Positions 45,341-53,121 of a stretch of 64,000 nucleotides of DNA are shown here, in pieces. The notes under the pieces were generated by a model. That model did not search any database. It was not told the DNA's origin and worked only from the letters and a program-made list of their open reading frames with translations. Origin of the DNA: Thalassotalea sediminis (GTDB taxonomy: Bacteria; Pseudomonadota; Gammaproteobacteria; Enterobacterales; Alteromonadaceae); contig NZ_AP027361.1 of the NCBI RefSeq assembly GCF_030295915.1, forward strand, positions 2,418,001 through 2,482,000, read 5' to 3'. A program made the translations under genes and the position numbers. Each line of letters starts with the position of its first letter. The first letter of the stretch is position 1.

Positions 45341-46681
45341 GTGAGCAAAGAAGCTGGCAATAATGAACACTATGTCAATCATTTATCTGACGTAAATGAG
45401 ACTAATGATGTAGTTGCCACTGAAGATATTTATAATTCAACTGGGGCGTTGCTTTTACCTAAAGGCACAGCTATTGAATACCGAGTACACGACTTTTTAG
45501 TGGGACACAAAATGCAGCAGCAGCTTGACGCATTGATTTCCGTGGAGGGTTGTTTAACTGATAAAAGTTTAGAAAACGAGTTTGTTGATTATATTCAAAA
45601 ATATCCAGATCTCGCGAAAATCCATGAAAGTAGTAAATTTGCGAGCACCTTAAATCAGCTGTGTATCGAAAAACAAATACCTCGAATTCTATTACAAAAA
45701 CTCACTATCTTAAAAATTCAATTACCGGGTATTTTTGATCAAACTTTGTTTAGTACCTGGTTAGCCTGTTTATTGGCTAAGCAAATGAAGTTAACCCCGC
45801 AACAAGTAACGAATACTTTTTATGCCGGCCTGATACATGATTTAGGACTTTTACATGTAGAGCCGACATTAGTGAATAAAAAAAGTCATTATACCAGCGA
45901 AGAATGGCACTCTATTAAACAACACATGTTAATCAGCACCGCAATTGCAAAACTAATTCATCCTTTTGATGATGAAGTATATAGAGCGATTAAAGAACAT
46001 CACGAGCGCTGTGATGGTACTGGCTACCCCAATGAATTACATGACGATAAACTGTGTAATGTTGGTCAGTTAATTGGCTTAGCAGATATGATTTGTCATA
46101 TTCGCACAAGACAATACAACTTAACGGGTAAATCAATGGCAAATATATTGCCTTATCTTCAGATTAACTTAAATTCATTTAAGTTTGAATCTTATCAAGC
46201 GATGTACGCTATTTTACAGCGCGCAGAGTTAGACATTGGAGAATTGCTTGATCGGCAAACGTTTTTATCTGTCCCCAAAAGAATTATTTTACAACGGGTT
46301 AGAATGATGCAGTTACATTTTGCATTTTCTGATTTTGTGAAAATGTTACCGCCAGATACACATGGTAAACATCGCAATGCATTACTTGATTCATATAAAA
46401 AAATTAGCAATATCATTACCCGAGGCGGCTTCACTAGCCCCGAAACCCTTGACTGGTTAGAAAATATAAAAGATGCAGACTACAACGAAGTTCACCAAGA
46501 GTTACAGGAACTCGATGATATGCAATATGAATTGCTTTGGTTATTTAAAAAAGCGTTTCGTATTATTCCTAGCTGTATCAATGAAGAAGTACCAGACAAA
46601 CATGACATTACTTCGCAATTGAAAGAGAAAATGACAATCTTAGATCAAAACCTGCTACAAGCATGGACAGACTACCAGTAA
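45341..46681 (+). CDS. HD-GYP domain protein (probable c-di-GMP phosphodiesterase)
   Basis: This 446-residue cytoplasmic protein has an N-terminal segment (ATEDIYNSTGALLLPKGT) typical of proteins that precede HD-GYP domains. The HD-GYP domain (about 150-260) has HDLGLLHVEP, the metal His residues in KQHMLISTAIA and HHERCDGTGYP. The GYP triad is intact, so c-di-GMP hydrolysis is likely. The C-terminal 180 residues are helical and unassigned. The start codon is GTG with GGGAG seven bases upstream. It is a single gene and would oppose the GGDEF protein at 112-1026. Confidence 0.88.
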   Translation: MSKEAGNNEHYVNHLSDVNETNDVVATEDIYNSTGALLLPKGTAIEYRVHDFLVGHKMQQQLDALISVEGCLTDKSLENEFVDYIQKYPDLAKIHESSKFASTLNQLCIEKQIPRILLQKLTILKIQLPGIFDQTLFSTWLACLLAKQMKLTPQQVTNTFYAGLIHDLGLLHVEPTLVNKKSHYTSEEWHSIKQHMLISTAIAKLIHPFDDEVYRAIKEHHERCDGTGYPNELHDDKLCNVGQLIGLADMICHIRTRQYNLTGKSMANILPYLQINLNSFKFESYQAMYAILQRAELDIGELLDRQTFLSVPKRIILQRVRMMQLHFAFSDFVKMLPPDTHGKHRNALLDSYKKISNIITRGGFTSPETLDWLENIKDADYNEVHQELQELDDMQYELLWLFKKAFRIIPSCINEEVPDKHDITSQLKEKMTILDQNLLQAWTDYQ

Positions 46682-46730
46682 TCCTTAACTGCTTCGTTGA
46701 CCTAAAATAAGCTTTGTAAATAATGAATAG

Positions 46731-47189
46731 CTAAGGCCGCCAGCGCATTTGGTACTCTAATGCATTCTCACCAATCACTTTAAATCCACAACGTTGGTAT
46801 AATGCTAAAGCTGGGTTTTTAAAAAGTACATTTAAAGTGATAGATACATTTAACGCCTGCGCTTTACTTTGTAATAAGGTGAGTAGTTTTGTACCAAGTC
46901 CTTTACCCTGCATTCGACACGCTATTTGTAATTGGCGGATATGCCAGTTAGTTTTAGTTTGTGCCAGCTTTATTAAACCTATCGGTTGTCCCTCAAGACA
47001 AATAAGATAAGAATCGCTGAAGTACTCTGTTATCCGCTCAATATGTTGTTCGTCAGTGTAAACAAGTCCAGCTGTTAATAAGTGAGGAGTCATTGTCTCT
47101 TTTCTGAGCGCAACTAAGTAACTGATATCGTTATCTGATGCTTTACGAAACGTAAAAGTTAAGGACGACTTATCTTCATTCTTATTCAC
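46731..47189 (-). CDS. GNAT family N-acetyltransferase
   Basis: This 152-residue GNAT fold protein has the acetyl-CoA binding motif QLQIACRMQGKGLGTKL (the Q/R-x-x-G-x-G/A element as MQGKGLG) and the C-terminal ALALYQRCGFKVIGEN. The acyl acceptor is not predictable. The start codon is GTG, overlapping the end of the EamA gene by eight bases, so translation is coupled. AAGG lies a few bases upstream. It shares the attenuator-controlled transcript of the EamA gene. Confidence 0.88.
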   Translation of the reverse strand: MNKNEDKSSLTFTFRKASDNDISYLVALRKETMTPHLLTAGLVYTDEQHIERITEYFSDSYLICLEGQPIGLIKLAQTKTNWHIRQLQIACRMQGKGLGTKLLTLLQSKAQALNVSITLNVLFKNPALALYQRCGFKVIGENALEYQMRWRP

Positions 47190-48096
47190 TTACCTTTCTC
47201 TTCTTATTAACACTTTTAGCAACAACCGCTTCCACTTTACTACTCCATTGAAAACATGAAAGCCCTAGAATAACCAAGACGGCACCAGCAACTAAATTCG
47301 CTGTTAATACTTCATCATTAAGCAAGTGCCCTAACATCAATGCCAATACAGGCGTGATCATCGTTACCAATGCAACCGTGCTCGCAGACAGCTTTTGTAA
47401 CACATAAAAATATGCGATAAAACCAATCAACGAGCCAAAAATACCGAGATAAACAATCGCAGCAATTGAGCGAAACTGCCATTGTTCTATAGGCAATGAA
47501 CCGTCGAAAACTAACCATAAGATCAAAAAAAGTGGCAAGCTAAATGTTAAGGCACCAACTGTTGTTGAAATAGGGTTAATCGCCAACGGTACTGACTTTA
47601 TAAGTACACCGCTTATACTAAAGAAAAACACACCAGCCAATATCAACATGATACCGATATAGGCATCATCTTTTAAAGCCATATTATCAAGACAAACAAT
47701 AAAAAGACCAGCTAGTGCAGCGATTAATGCTACTTTTTTCGTTAACGAAAACTTTGGTTCGGCTAACATTTTTTGCGCCAATAACCCGGACAAGATCGGC
47801 GCTAAGCCAAAGATTAAAGACATTAATCCCGAAGAAATATAAGTCGCAGCAGTATAAGAAAAAGACATACCACCAAAAATACCTATCGCTGAAAAGCCAT
47901 ACAGTTTAAACGCTTGTTTATGCCAAGGAATGTGTATACGGCAAATCAAAATAACAGTAACACCAATCAGCCATGCGATTACCATTCGCATTAATACAGC
48001 CATCGTTGGATGGACAGATTCACTGCTCCATACAATACCAAGTGGCGTAGTAGACCAAATTATCACAACGGCAAGGTACGCTAAAGGTACGCGCAT
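47182..48096 (-). CDS. EamA/DMT family transporter, probable exporter
   Basis: This 304-residue membrane protein has ten helices made of two EamA repeats (about 5-140 and 150-285). Repeat features include WSTTPLGIVWSS at the start and PVLALMLGHLLNDEVL in the second half. RhtA/YdcZ-like members export amino acids or related metabolites. Its mRNA leader contains a short ORF followed by competing hairpins and a terminator (48156-48296), which suggests control by amino-acid supply. The ribosome binding site is AAGGAG. The GNAT gene overlaps its 3' end, so a modify-and-export pair is possible. Confidence 0.9.
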   Translation of the reverse strand: MRVPLAYLAVVIIWSTTPLGIVWSSESVHPTMAVLMRMVIAWLIGVTVILICRIHIPWHKQAFKLYGFSAIGIFGGMSFSYTAATYISSGLMSLIFGLAPILSGLLAQKMLAEPKFSLTKKVALIAALAGLFIVCLDNMALKDDAYIGIMLILAGVFFFSISGVLIKSVPLAINPISTTVGALTFSLPLFLILWLVFDGSLPIEQWQFRSIAAIVYLGIFGSLIGFIAYFYVLQKLSASTVALVTMITPVLALMLGHLLNDEVLTANLVAGAVLVILGLSCFQWSSKVEAVVAKSVNKKRKVSE

Positions 48097-48155
48097 TGCT
48101 TCACTCCTTTTGATGTAAAACGTTTAAAAGTAGTTTCAGTTGCGATTTGAATAAA

Positions 48156-48185
48156 AAAAACCGCAGTATAGAAACTGCGGTTTTT
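48156..48185 (-). terminator. Rho-independent terminator upstream of the EamA gene
   Basis: A perfect 12-bp stem (48156-48167 with 48174-48185, loop of six) is followed on the minus strand by eight T in total. It lies 60 bp before the EamA start and 203 bp after the phnA stop. Confidence 0.9.
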
Positions 48186-48200
48186 AGCTAAAGCCTTAGC

Positions 48201-48296
48201 TTAACTTTCCGCAGCAAACAGACTCCAACGCATTGTCTTTACGACGACGCGGCGCTTAAGCTGAGTACAGAGATTTGCTGATTGAAAAGTTAACAT
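48201..48296 (-). CDS. Putative 31-residue leader peptide of the EamA attenuator
   Basis: ATG at 48296 opens a frame of 31 codons ending in TAA at 48201-48203. The peptide begins MLTFQSANLC and has Arg-Arg-Val-Val-Val at codons 15-19, then a Trp at 24 and a Phe at 27. It ends 15 bases before the terminator stem. The codons CGC CGC GTC GTC are rich in G and C, unlike neighbouring genes. A ribosome held at codons 15-19 would cover the first hairpin arm and leave the antiterminator arm free. The ribosome binding site is weak. Confidence 0.5.
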   Translation of the reverse strand: MLTFQSANLCTQLKRRVVVKTMRWSLFAAES

Positions 48297-48388
48297 TAAG
48301 TTCTTTACTTATTTTGTAAAATTCTAATTTTCTTAATAGTGACGCTCTATAAATAATAAGTCAACATCCAATTACGTCACTTTTTGAG

Positions 48389-48958
48389 CTACGCCTTTTT
48401 TAAATACGCAGCTACCAACACAATTTTAGTACCGTTTACTTTCCCTTCAATATGTTCAGGGTTATCTGTTAACGATATTCCCCTTACCATAGTACCTTGC
48501 TTAGCAGTAAAGTTTGCCCCTTTTACCTTTAGATCTTTGATCAGCGTGACGTTGTCTCCCGCACTCAATTCTGTACCATTGCAATCGCGAGTAGGCCCAT
48601 TAGTTTGCTCTGCAGCAATGCCCTGTTCAGCCCACGTACGAACTTCATCTTCCAAGTACATCATATCAAGTGCATCTTGAGCAAAAGACTCAGATGAAAG
48701 TTTATGTAACATGCGATAAGACAAAACTTGAATCGCAGGCTCTTGACTCCACATGCTATCGTTTAAACATCGCCAATGATTAATATCTATCGCTTGCTCA
48801 CCTGACATTTGCGATATACACGTATGACAAAGATAGGCACTTTGCTGCACACTGCCATCACTTTCAGGGGGAATCGAGTATACAGTTAACTGATCGGATG
48901 CTCCGCATAATTCACATTGAGAGTTACTGCGTGCTTGTAATGCTTGTTCAACTGGCAT
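48389..48958 (-). CDS. phnA: PhnA family zinc-ribbon protein
   Basis: This 189-residue protein has an N-terminal zinc ribbon (Cys pairs in CELCGA and CHTC) and a C-terminal PhnA beta domain. The C-terminal domain is recognised by VRTWAEQGIAAEQT, RDCNGTELSAGDNVTLIKDL and VKGANFTAKQGTMVRGI. Despite the old name, the family is not shown to act in phosphonate use in most bacteria. The start has AAGGA seven bases upstream. It is a single gene. Confidence 0.9.
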   Translation of the reverse strand: MPVEQALQARSNSQCELCGASDQLTVYSIPPESDGSVQQSAYLCHTCISQMSGEQAIDINHWRCLNDSMWSQEPAIQVLSYRMLHKLSSESFAQDALDMMYLEDEVRTWAEQGIAAEQTNGPTRDCNGTELSAGDNVTLIKDLKVKGANFTAKQGTMVRGISLTDNPEHIEGKVNGTKIVLVAAYLKKA

Positions 48959-49424
48959 AATGACATCCTTAAAAAAATTTGCGCTATTATGCCCTTTATA
49001 CCCATATTAAAAAAGGGGAATTAAAGCGAAATGTCTAAATAAATCGTTAAAAAGTAAATAATCCACCTGCATAGCAGGTGATTTTGACACGGCTCCCTAT
49101 TAGGGCGTTTATGTCTTTCAGCGTTTACTGAGATTCATCGTAAAATACTTTCATCTATTGTTTATCTCTCTCGTTATATTGTCGGTGTCAGACATCCTTG
49201 ACTAACAAGCATTACCGTCTTTAAAAGTAGTTGCCGTTATCGCTTCAAAGGGAGTCCGTTTACATCATGCCTATCGATAAATAACAAAAAGCGCTATTAC
49301 GGAAATTTAGCATTAAAAAGACACTTGAAAAAAACTTAACTAATACTGATAAGCTAAGCTTTACAGGCAAAACCCGACTGAACGATCACCATACCCATAG
49401 GATGTAGTTTAAAACAGACAACAA
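48959..49424. other. Non-coding stretch with hairpins
   Basis: This 466-bp gap holds no convincing gene. A perfect hairpin, CACCTGC-ATA-GCAGGTG (49064-49080), and a short palindrome, CCCTATTAGGG, about 20 bp further on are visible. The segment 49081-49260 has mixed composition and could be a decayed repeat. It presumably contains the phnA promoter. Confidence 0.4.
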
Positions 49425-49447
49425 AAAAGGCCGCTACGCGACCTTTT
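49425..49447 (-). terminator. Terminator after the symporter gene
   Basis: AAAAGG-C-CGC (49425-49434) pairs with GCG-A-CCTTTT (49438-49447) with one mismatch, and a T run follows on the minus strand. It lies 22 bp after the symporter stop. Confidence 0.75.
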
Positions 49448-49468
49448 ATGGTAAAAAATAAATAATCC

Positions 49469-50641
49469 TTATTGTTTATTTTCTACTGGAGTCAAGCCTT
49501 CTTCACCGGCAAACTTATCCACCCAAAGAGCAATAGCACCGTCACCAGTAACATTACAGGCTGTACCAAAACTATCTTGTGCCATGTATAATGCTATCAT
49601 CAAAGCAAGTGCTGCGTCTGAAAAGCCTAGCATACTTGCTAACAGCCCTAACGCAGACATTACAGCCCCACCTGGAGCACCTGGCGCTGCAATCATAGTA
49701 ACACCAAGCATAAAAATAAAACCAAGCATGCCAGTTAATCCAGGTAACGCTAAATCAGGTGTCATTATCATGACTGCAGTAGCACATGTTACGATGGTAA
49801 TTGTAGAACCACTTAAATGAATAGAAGCACACAATGGTACGGTAAAATTAGCCACGCCATCGCTTACGTCATTCTGTTTATTAGCACGTAAAGAAACCGG
49901 AATTGTAGCTGCACTAGACATGGTACCTAATGCTGTAAAATAAGCGGGCATCATATTTTTCAATAGCTTAGCTGGCGATTTGCCTGTTGCAGCGCCTGTG
50001 GCAACATATAATATTGATATCCAAACCCAGTGCATTATTACCGCTAACACTAAAACGATACCAAATGTTTTTAATGTCGAAAATACCGAACCATCTACCG
50101 TCATTTCGGCAAACACACCAGCAATATAAAAAGGCAATGCTGGAATTATCACTTTGGATAATAACTGTTCGATAACATCTTTTGCTTCATTTAGTGTCGT
50201 TCGCAATGAAGTCGCATTCGTTGCGCTAATGCCGATACCAAAAATAAAGGCAACAGCAAGAGCACTCATCACATCAAACAACGGGTTTACTTGAATATCA
50301 ATAAAGCCTTTTACTTCGCCACCGTGTGACGCTTCAGAAACCGTACTTGCTGTAAGTTCAGGTAAAACATTACTTGCAACAATAAATGCTAAGATACCAG
50401 CAACAATCGTAGAGCCGTATGCTAAGCCAACAGTTTTCCCCAATAGAGAACCCGAACCTTTAGGCAAAGAGGCGATACCGCTTGCAATGTAAAATAAGAT
50501 AATTAATGGGATAGTAAACTTAATTAACTGACCAATTAAATTTTGTGCAGTAAAGACAAGCTGTACGATAAATTCGGGGGCATATAAGCCCACTAAGATA
50601 CCAGCAACAATGCCAGCAATAAGCTTTAAAACAAGATTCAT
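49469..50641 (-). CDS. Dicarboxylate/amino acid:cation symporter (DAACS/SLC1 family)
   Basis: This 390-residue inner-membrane protein has eight helices and two re-entrant loops. Family marks are IPLIILFYIASGIASLP (first loop region), GTMSSAATIPVSLR (serine-rich HP1), FTVPLCASIHLSGSTI in TM7 and MIALYMAQDSFGTACNVTGDGA (HP2-TM8). It imports C4-dicarboxylates, glutamate, aspartate or small neutral amino acids with sodium or protons; specificity is not clear. The start has GGAG five bases upstream. It follows tilS by 50 bp. Confidence 0.92.
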   Translation of the reverse strand: MNLVLKLIAGIVAGILVGLYAPEFIVQLVFTAQNLIGQLIKFTIPLIILFYIASGIASLPKGSGSLLGKTVGLAYGSTIVAGILAFIVASNVLPELTASTVSEASHGGEVKGFIDIQVNPLFDVMSALAVAFIFGIGISATNATSLRTTLNEAKDVIEQLLSKVIIPALPFYIAGVFAEMTVDGSVFSTLKTFGIVLVLAVIMHWVWISILYVATGAATGKSPAKLLKNMMPAYFTALGTMSSAATIPVSLRANKQNDVSDGVANFTVPLCASIHLSGSTITIVTCATAVMIMTPDLALPGLTGMLGFIFMLGVTMIAAPGAPGGAVMSALGLLASMLGFSDAALALMIALYMAQDSFGTACNVTGDGAIALWVDKFAGEEGLTPVENKQ

Positions 50642-50691
50642 AGGAACTCCGATTTTTATAGTATTTTTATTGTGAGGGACAACGCTTTATT

Positions 50692-52071
50692 CTAACCCGA
50701 CTCTCTTTGTGCAAGCCAGTCAACTTTGATATTTAATTGCCCTTTGTCTCTCAAAAAAGGTTGGCAAATAAAATGCTTAGTCGCGACAGCAAACTCGTTA
50801 TCAACATAAATGAAAGGAATACGTTTACGCAACCATGGAGCTACCTGCAATTCCTGCCATATTTTTTTTAGTGCTCTATGTTTATGACGATAATCTGGCA
50901 ATACCTTTTCCGCGGGTGGCGTAAAATTTATTATTATTTGTTCAGCTTGTGAAGATACTGAGAATATTTGCTCACAAGTTGACGGTTCATTTATTAATGT
51001 AAGTTGCAATTGACCTAAGTTATCTGGTAGTTCAATACATATAGGAGCATGCCTTAACGCTGTAACAGCAAAGCGATAATGCCAATCAGTCACATCATCA
51101 AGCCTATCTGTTAGATGCAAAACCCCTTGATAATGACGCAACCACTTATTACCTACTTTGACTTGCAACTTACTTTCACTATCAGCACTTAACCCCGATA
51201 ATAACTGAAAAAGCTGCTGCTCTGTTGGCATATTAACTTGGTGCTGTTGCAAAAAATACCGAATAACGTGCTTACGCCGAACAATAGATAATGATAACAA
51301 CGCTGATACACGTAAACATGGCGAATCGTCTGTACTTTCAGTTGTACAAAGGTGTAAATCTTGAGCAGCAATTTCATCAATTAAACTCTGCGCTTCCTGA
51401 CAATGTGCCGCAGTACGAGCAATATTTTTTGCAATACCTGGCCATCGTTGTGTGAATACAGGTGAAATTTGATGTCTAATAAAATTTCGATCGTAAACAT
51501 GATCTCGATTTGATTCATCTTCAATCCATTCAAGATCATGTGCTAGCGCATATTGTTCGATCTCTTGACGAGAGATCATCAACAAAGGACGCACTAACCG
51601 TTTTTTACCTGTCCCGAACGATGAATCTGCCTTCATTGCAGCTAACCCTTGTATACCCGATCCTCTTTTTAACGCAAGTAAGAAGGTTTCCATCTGATCA
51701 TTGATATGATGCCCCGTTACGATTACTGCATTTTCAGGTGTTATTTGGTCTAGCACATGATATCGAGCATCTCTTGCAAGTGCCTCAACACTTTGTCGCG
51801 GCTGCTTAACTAAATGTACCGATTGTGTCTGATATTGAATATTAAATTTATGACACTGCTCTTGTGTAAAGGTTTGCCAATGATCTGCATATTGACTCAA
51901 GCCATGATTTACATGACATGCAAATACATTAACATGGGGAGAAACTGACATTAACCGAGAAAAAAGGTGTAATAATACTTGAGAATCGACACCACCACTA
52001 TAAGCAAGACAGATTGGCCTTTCCATAAAAGGTAACAGTTGCTGTTGGAAATGTGCGAAGAGATTGTTCAT
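50692..52071 (-). CDS. tilS: tRNA(Ile)-lysidine synthetase
   Basis: This 459-residue enzyme adds lysine to cytidine 34 of tRNA-Ile(CAU), which changes its codon from AUG to AUA. The PP-loop motif is YSGGVDSQVLLHLF near residue 25. The N-terminal domain also has HVNHGLS and GHHINDQMETFLL. TilS substrate-binding and C-terminal domains follow up to about 450, as in Escherichia coli TilS (432). A terminator separates it from accA, so it likely has its own promoter. Confidence 0.95.
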   Translation of the reverse strand: MNNLFAHFQQQLLPFMERPICLAYSGGVDSQVLLHLFSRLMSVSPHVNVFACHVNHGLSQYADHWQTFTQEQCHKFNIQYQTQSVHLVKQPRQSVEALARDARYHVLDQITPENAVIVTGHHINDQMETFLLALKRGSGIQGLAAMKADSSFGTGKKRLVRPLLMISRQEIEQYALAHDLEWIEDESNRDHVYDRNFIRHQISPVFTQRWPGIAKNIARTAAHCQEAQSLIDEIAAQDLHLCTTESTDDSPCLRVSALLSLSIVRRKHVIRYFLQQHQVNMPTEQQLFQLLSGLSADSESKLQVKVGNKWLRHYQGVLHLTDRLDDVTDWHYRFAVTALRHAPICIELPDNLGQLQLTLINEPSTCEQIFSVSSQAEQIIINFTPPAEKVLPDYRHKHRALKKIWQELQVAPWLRKRIPFIYVDNEFAVATKHFICQPFLRDKGQLNIKVDWLAQRESG

Positions 52072-52073
52072 TG

Positions 52074-52103
52074 AAAAAAGGCCTGATAATAATTCATCAG
52101 GCC
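52074..52103 (-). terminator. Terminator after accA
   Basis: GGCCTGAT (52080-52087) pairs with ATCAGGCC (52096-52103). On the minus strand the stem is followed by six T (52074-52079). It ends the dnaE-accA transcript before tilS. Confidence 0.88.
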
Positions 52104-52111
52104 CCTATTGA

Positions 52112-53068
52112 TTAACAGTAGCCGTAAGACATCAGACGTTGATAACGTTGTTCAATCAACTCTTCTGCTGATAGACCTTCAAGTTCCGATAAACCAGATT
52201 TGAGCGACTGTTTGAGAACAGCAGCCATTTCATCCATATCGCGATGCGCTCCACCCATAGGTTCGTCAATAACATTATCAATTAAACCAAGCTCTTTAAT
52301 ACGTCTAGCAGTGATACCCATCGCTTCAGCTGCTGTAGACGCTTTTTCTGCGGTTTTCCACAAAATTGATGCGCAACCTTCCGGAGAAATTACAGAATAA
52401 GTAGAATATTCCAGCATATTAACACGATCACCAACACCAATCGCTAACGCACCACCAGAACCACCTTCTCCAATTACTGTACAAATAACAGGGACATTTA
52501 AACGCGCCATTACTTGTAAGTTTTTAGCGATCGCTTCACTTTGCCCACGCTCTTCAGCTCCAATACCCGGATAAGCGCCTGGTGTGTCAATAAAGGTAAT
52601 AATTGGCATCTTAAAGCGCTCTGCCATTTCCATTAAACGCAGCGCTTTACGGTAACCTTCAGGTCTTGGCATACCGAAATTACGTTTTACTTTCTCATTC
52701 GTCGAGCGACCTTTTTGGTGACCAATGACCATCACGGGTTTGCCGTCTAGTCGTGCTGTACCACCAACAATAGCTTTATCGTCAGCATATGCTCTATCAC
52801 CCGCTAACTCATCAAAATCGGTAAAAATACGTGATAAATAATCATAGGTATAAGGACGTTGAGGGTGACGCGCAACGCGCGCTGTTTGCCATGGATCTAA
52901 GTTGGCAAAAATCTTCCTCGTTTGTTCTTTGTTTTTTTCTTTTAATTGATTAATTTGCTCTTCAAGATCTAAATCTAGCTCTTGACCTTTGCTTACCAAT
53001 CGTAATTCTTCAATTTTGGCTTCAAGTTCAGCTATCGGCTGCTCAAAGTCTAAAAAGTTTAATGACAT
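52112..53068 (-). CDS. accA: Acetyl-CoA carboxylase, carboxyltransferase subunit alpha
   Basis: This 318-residue subunit commits acetyl-CoA to fatty acid synthesis together with AccD. The start [19 protein letters not shown], trimmed here to [14 protein letters not shown], is characteristic, and the length is typical. The carboxyltransferase core has [35 protein letters not shown] and [14 protein letters not shown]. The position after dnaE is conserved across gammaproteobacteria. Confidence 0.97.
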   Translation of the reverse strand: MSLNFLDFEQPIAELEAKIEELRLVSKGQELDLDLEEQINQLKEKNKEQTRKIFANLDPWQTARVARHPQRPYTYDYLSRIFTDFDELAGDRAYADDKAIVGGTARLDGKPVMVIGHQKGRSTNEKVKRNFGMPRPEGYRKALRLMEMAERFKMPIITFIDTPGAYPGIGAEERGQSEAIAKNLQVMARLNVPVICTVIGEGGSGGALAIGVGDRVNMLEYSTYSVISPEGCASILWKTAEKASTAAEAMGITARRIKELGLIDNVIDEPMGGAHRDMDEMAAVLKQSLKSGLSELEGLSAEELIEQRYQRLMSYGYC

Positions 53069-53121
53069 ATGTTTTTATTACCTATGCGTTAACAAATGTT
53101 ACCGTGTTTTATACACGCTAA

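Larger units (their letters stand above)
48156..48296 (-). promoter_or_regulatory. Candidate transcription attenuator in the EamA leader
   Basis: Read on the minus strand, four segments can pair in alternative ways. CAGCAAA (48280-48274) pairs with TTTGCTG (48218-48212). CTGCGG (48214-48209), overlapping the latter, can instead pair with CCGCAG (48180-48175), which is the left arm of the terminator. That arm otherwise pairs in the 12-bp terminator stem AAAAACCGCAGT/ACTGCGGTTTTT (48185-48156), followed by a T run. A small hairpin, AGCTAA/TTAGCT (48186-48201), lies between. The first two segments lie in a 31-codon ORF. This is the 1:2 / 2:3 / 3:4 plan of amino-acid attenuators. Confidence 0.55.

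Noticed and set aside
48186-48388. Known riboswitch class in the EamA leader
   Set aside because: No consensus of a riboswitch class that I know was recognisable, and the short ORF with overlapping pairing segments fits a peptide attenuator better.
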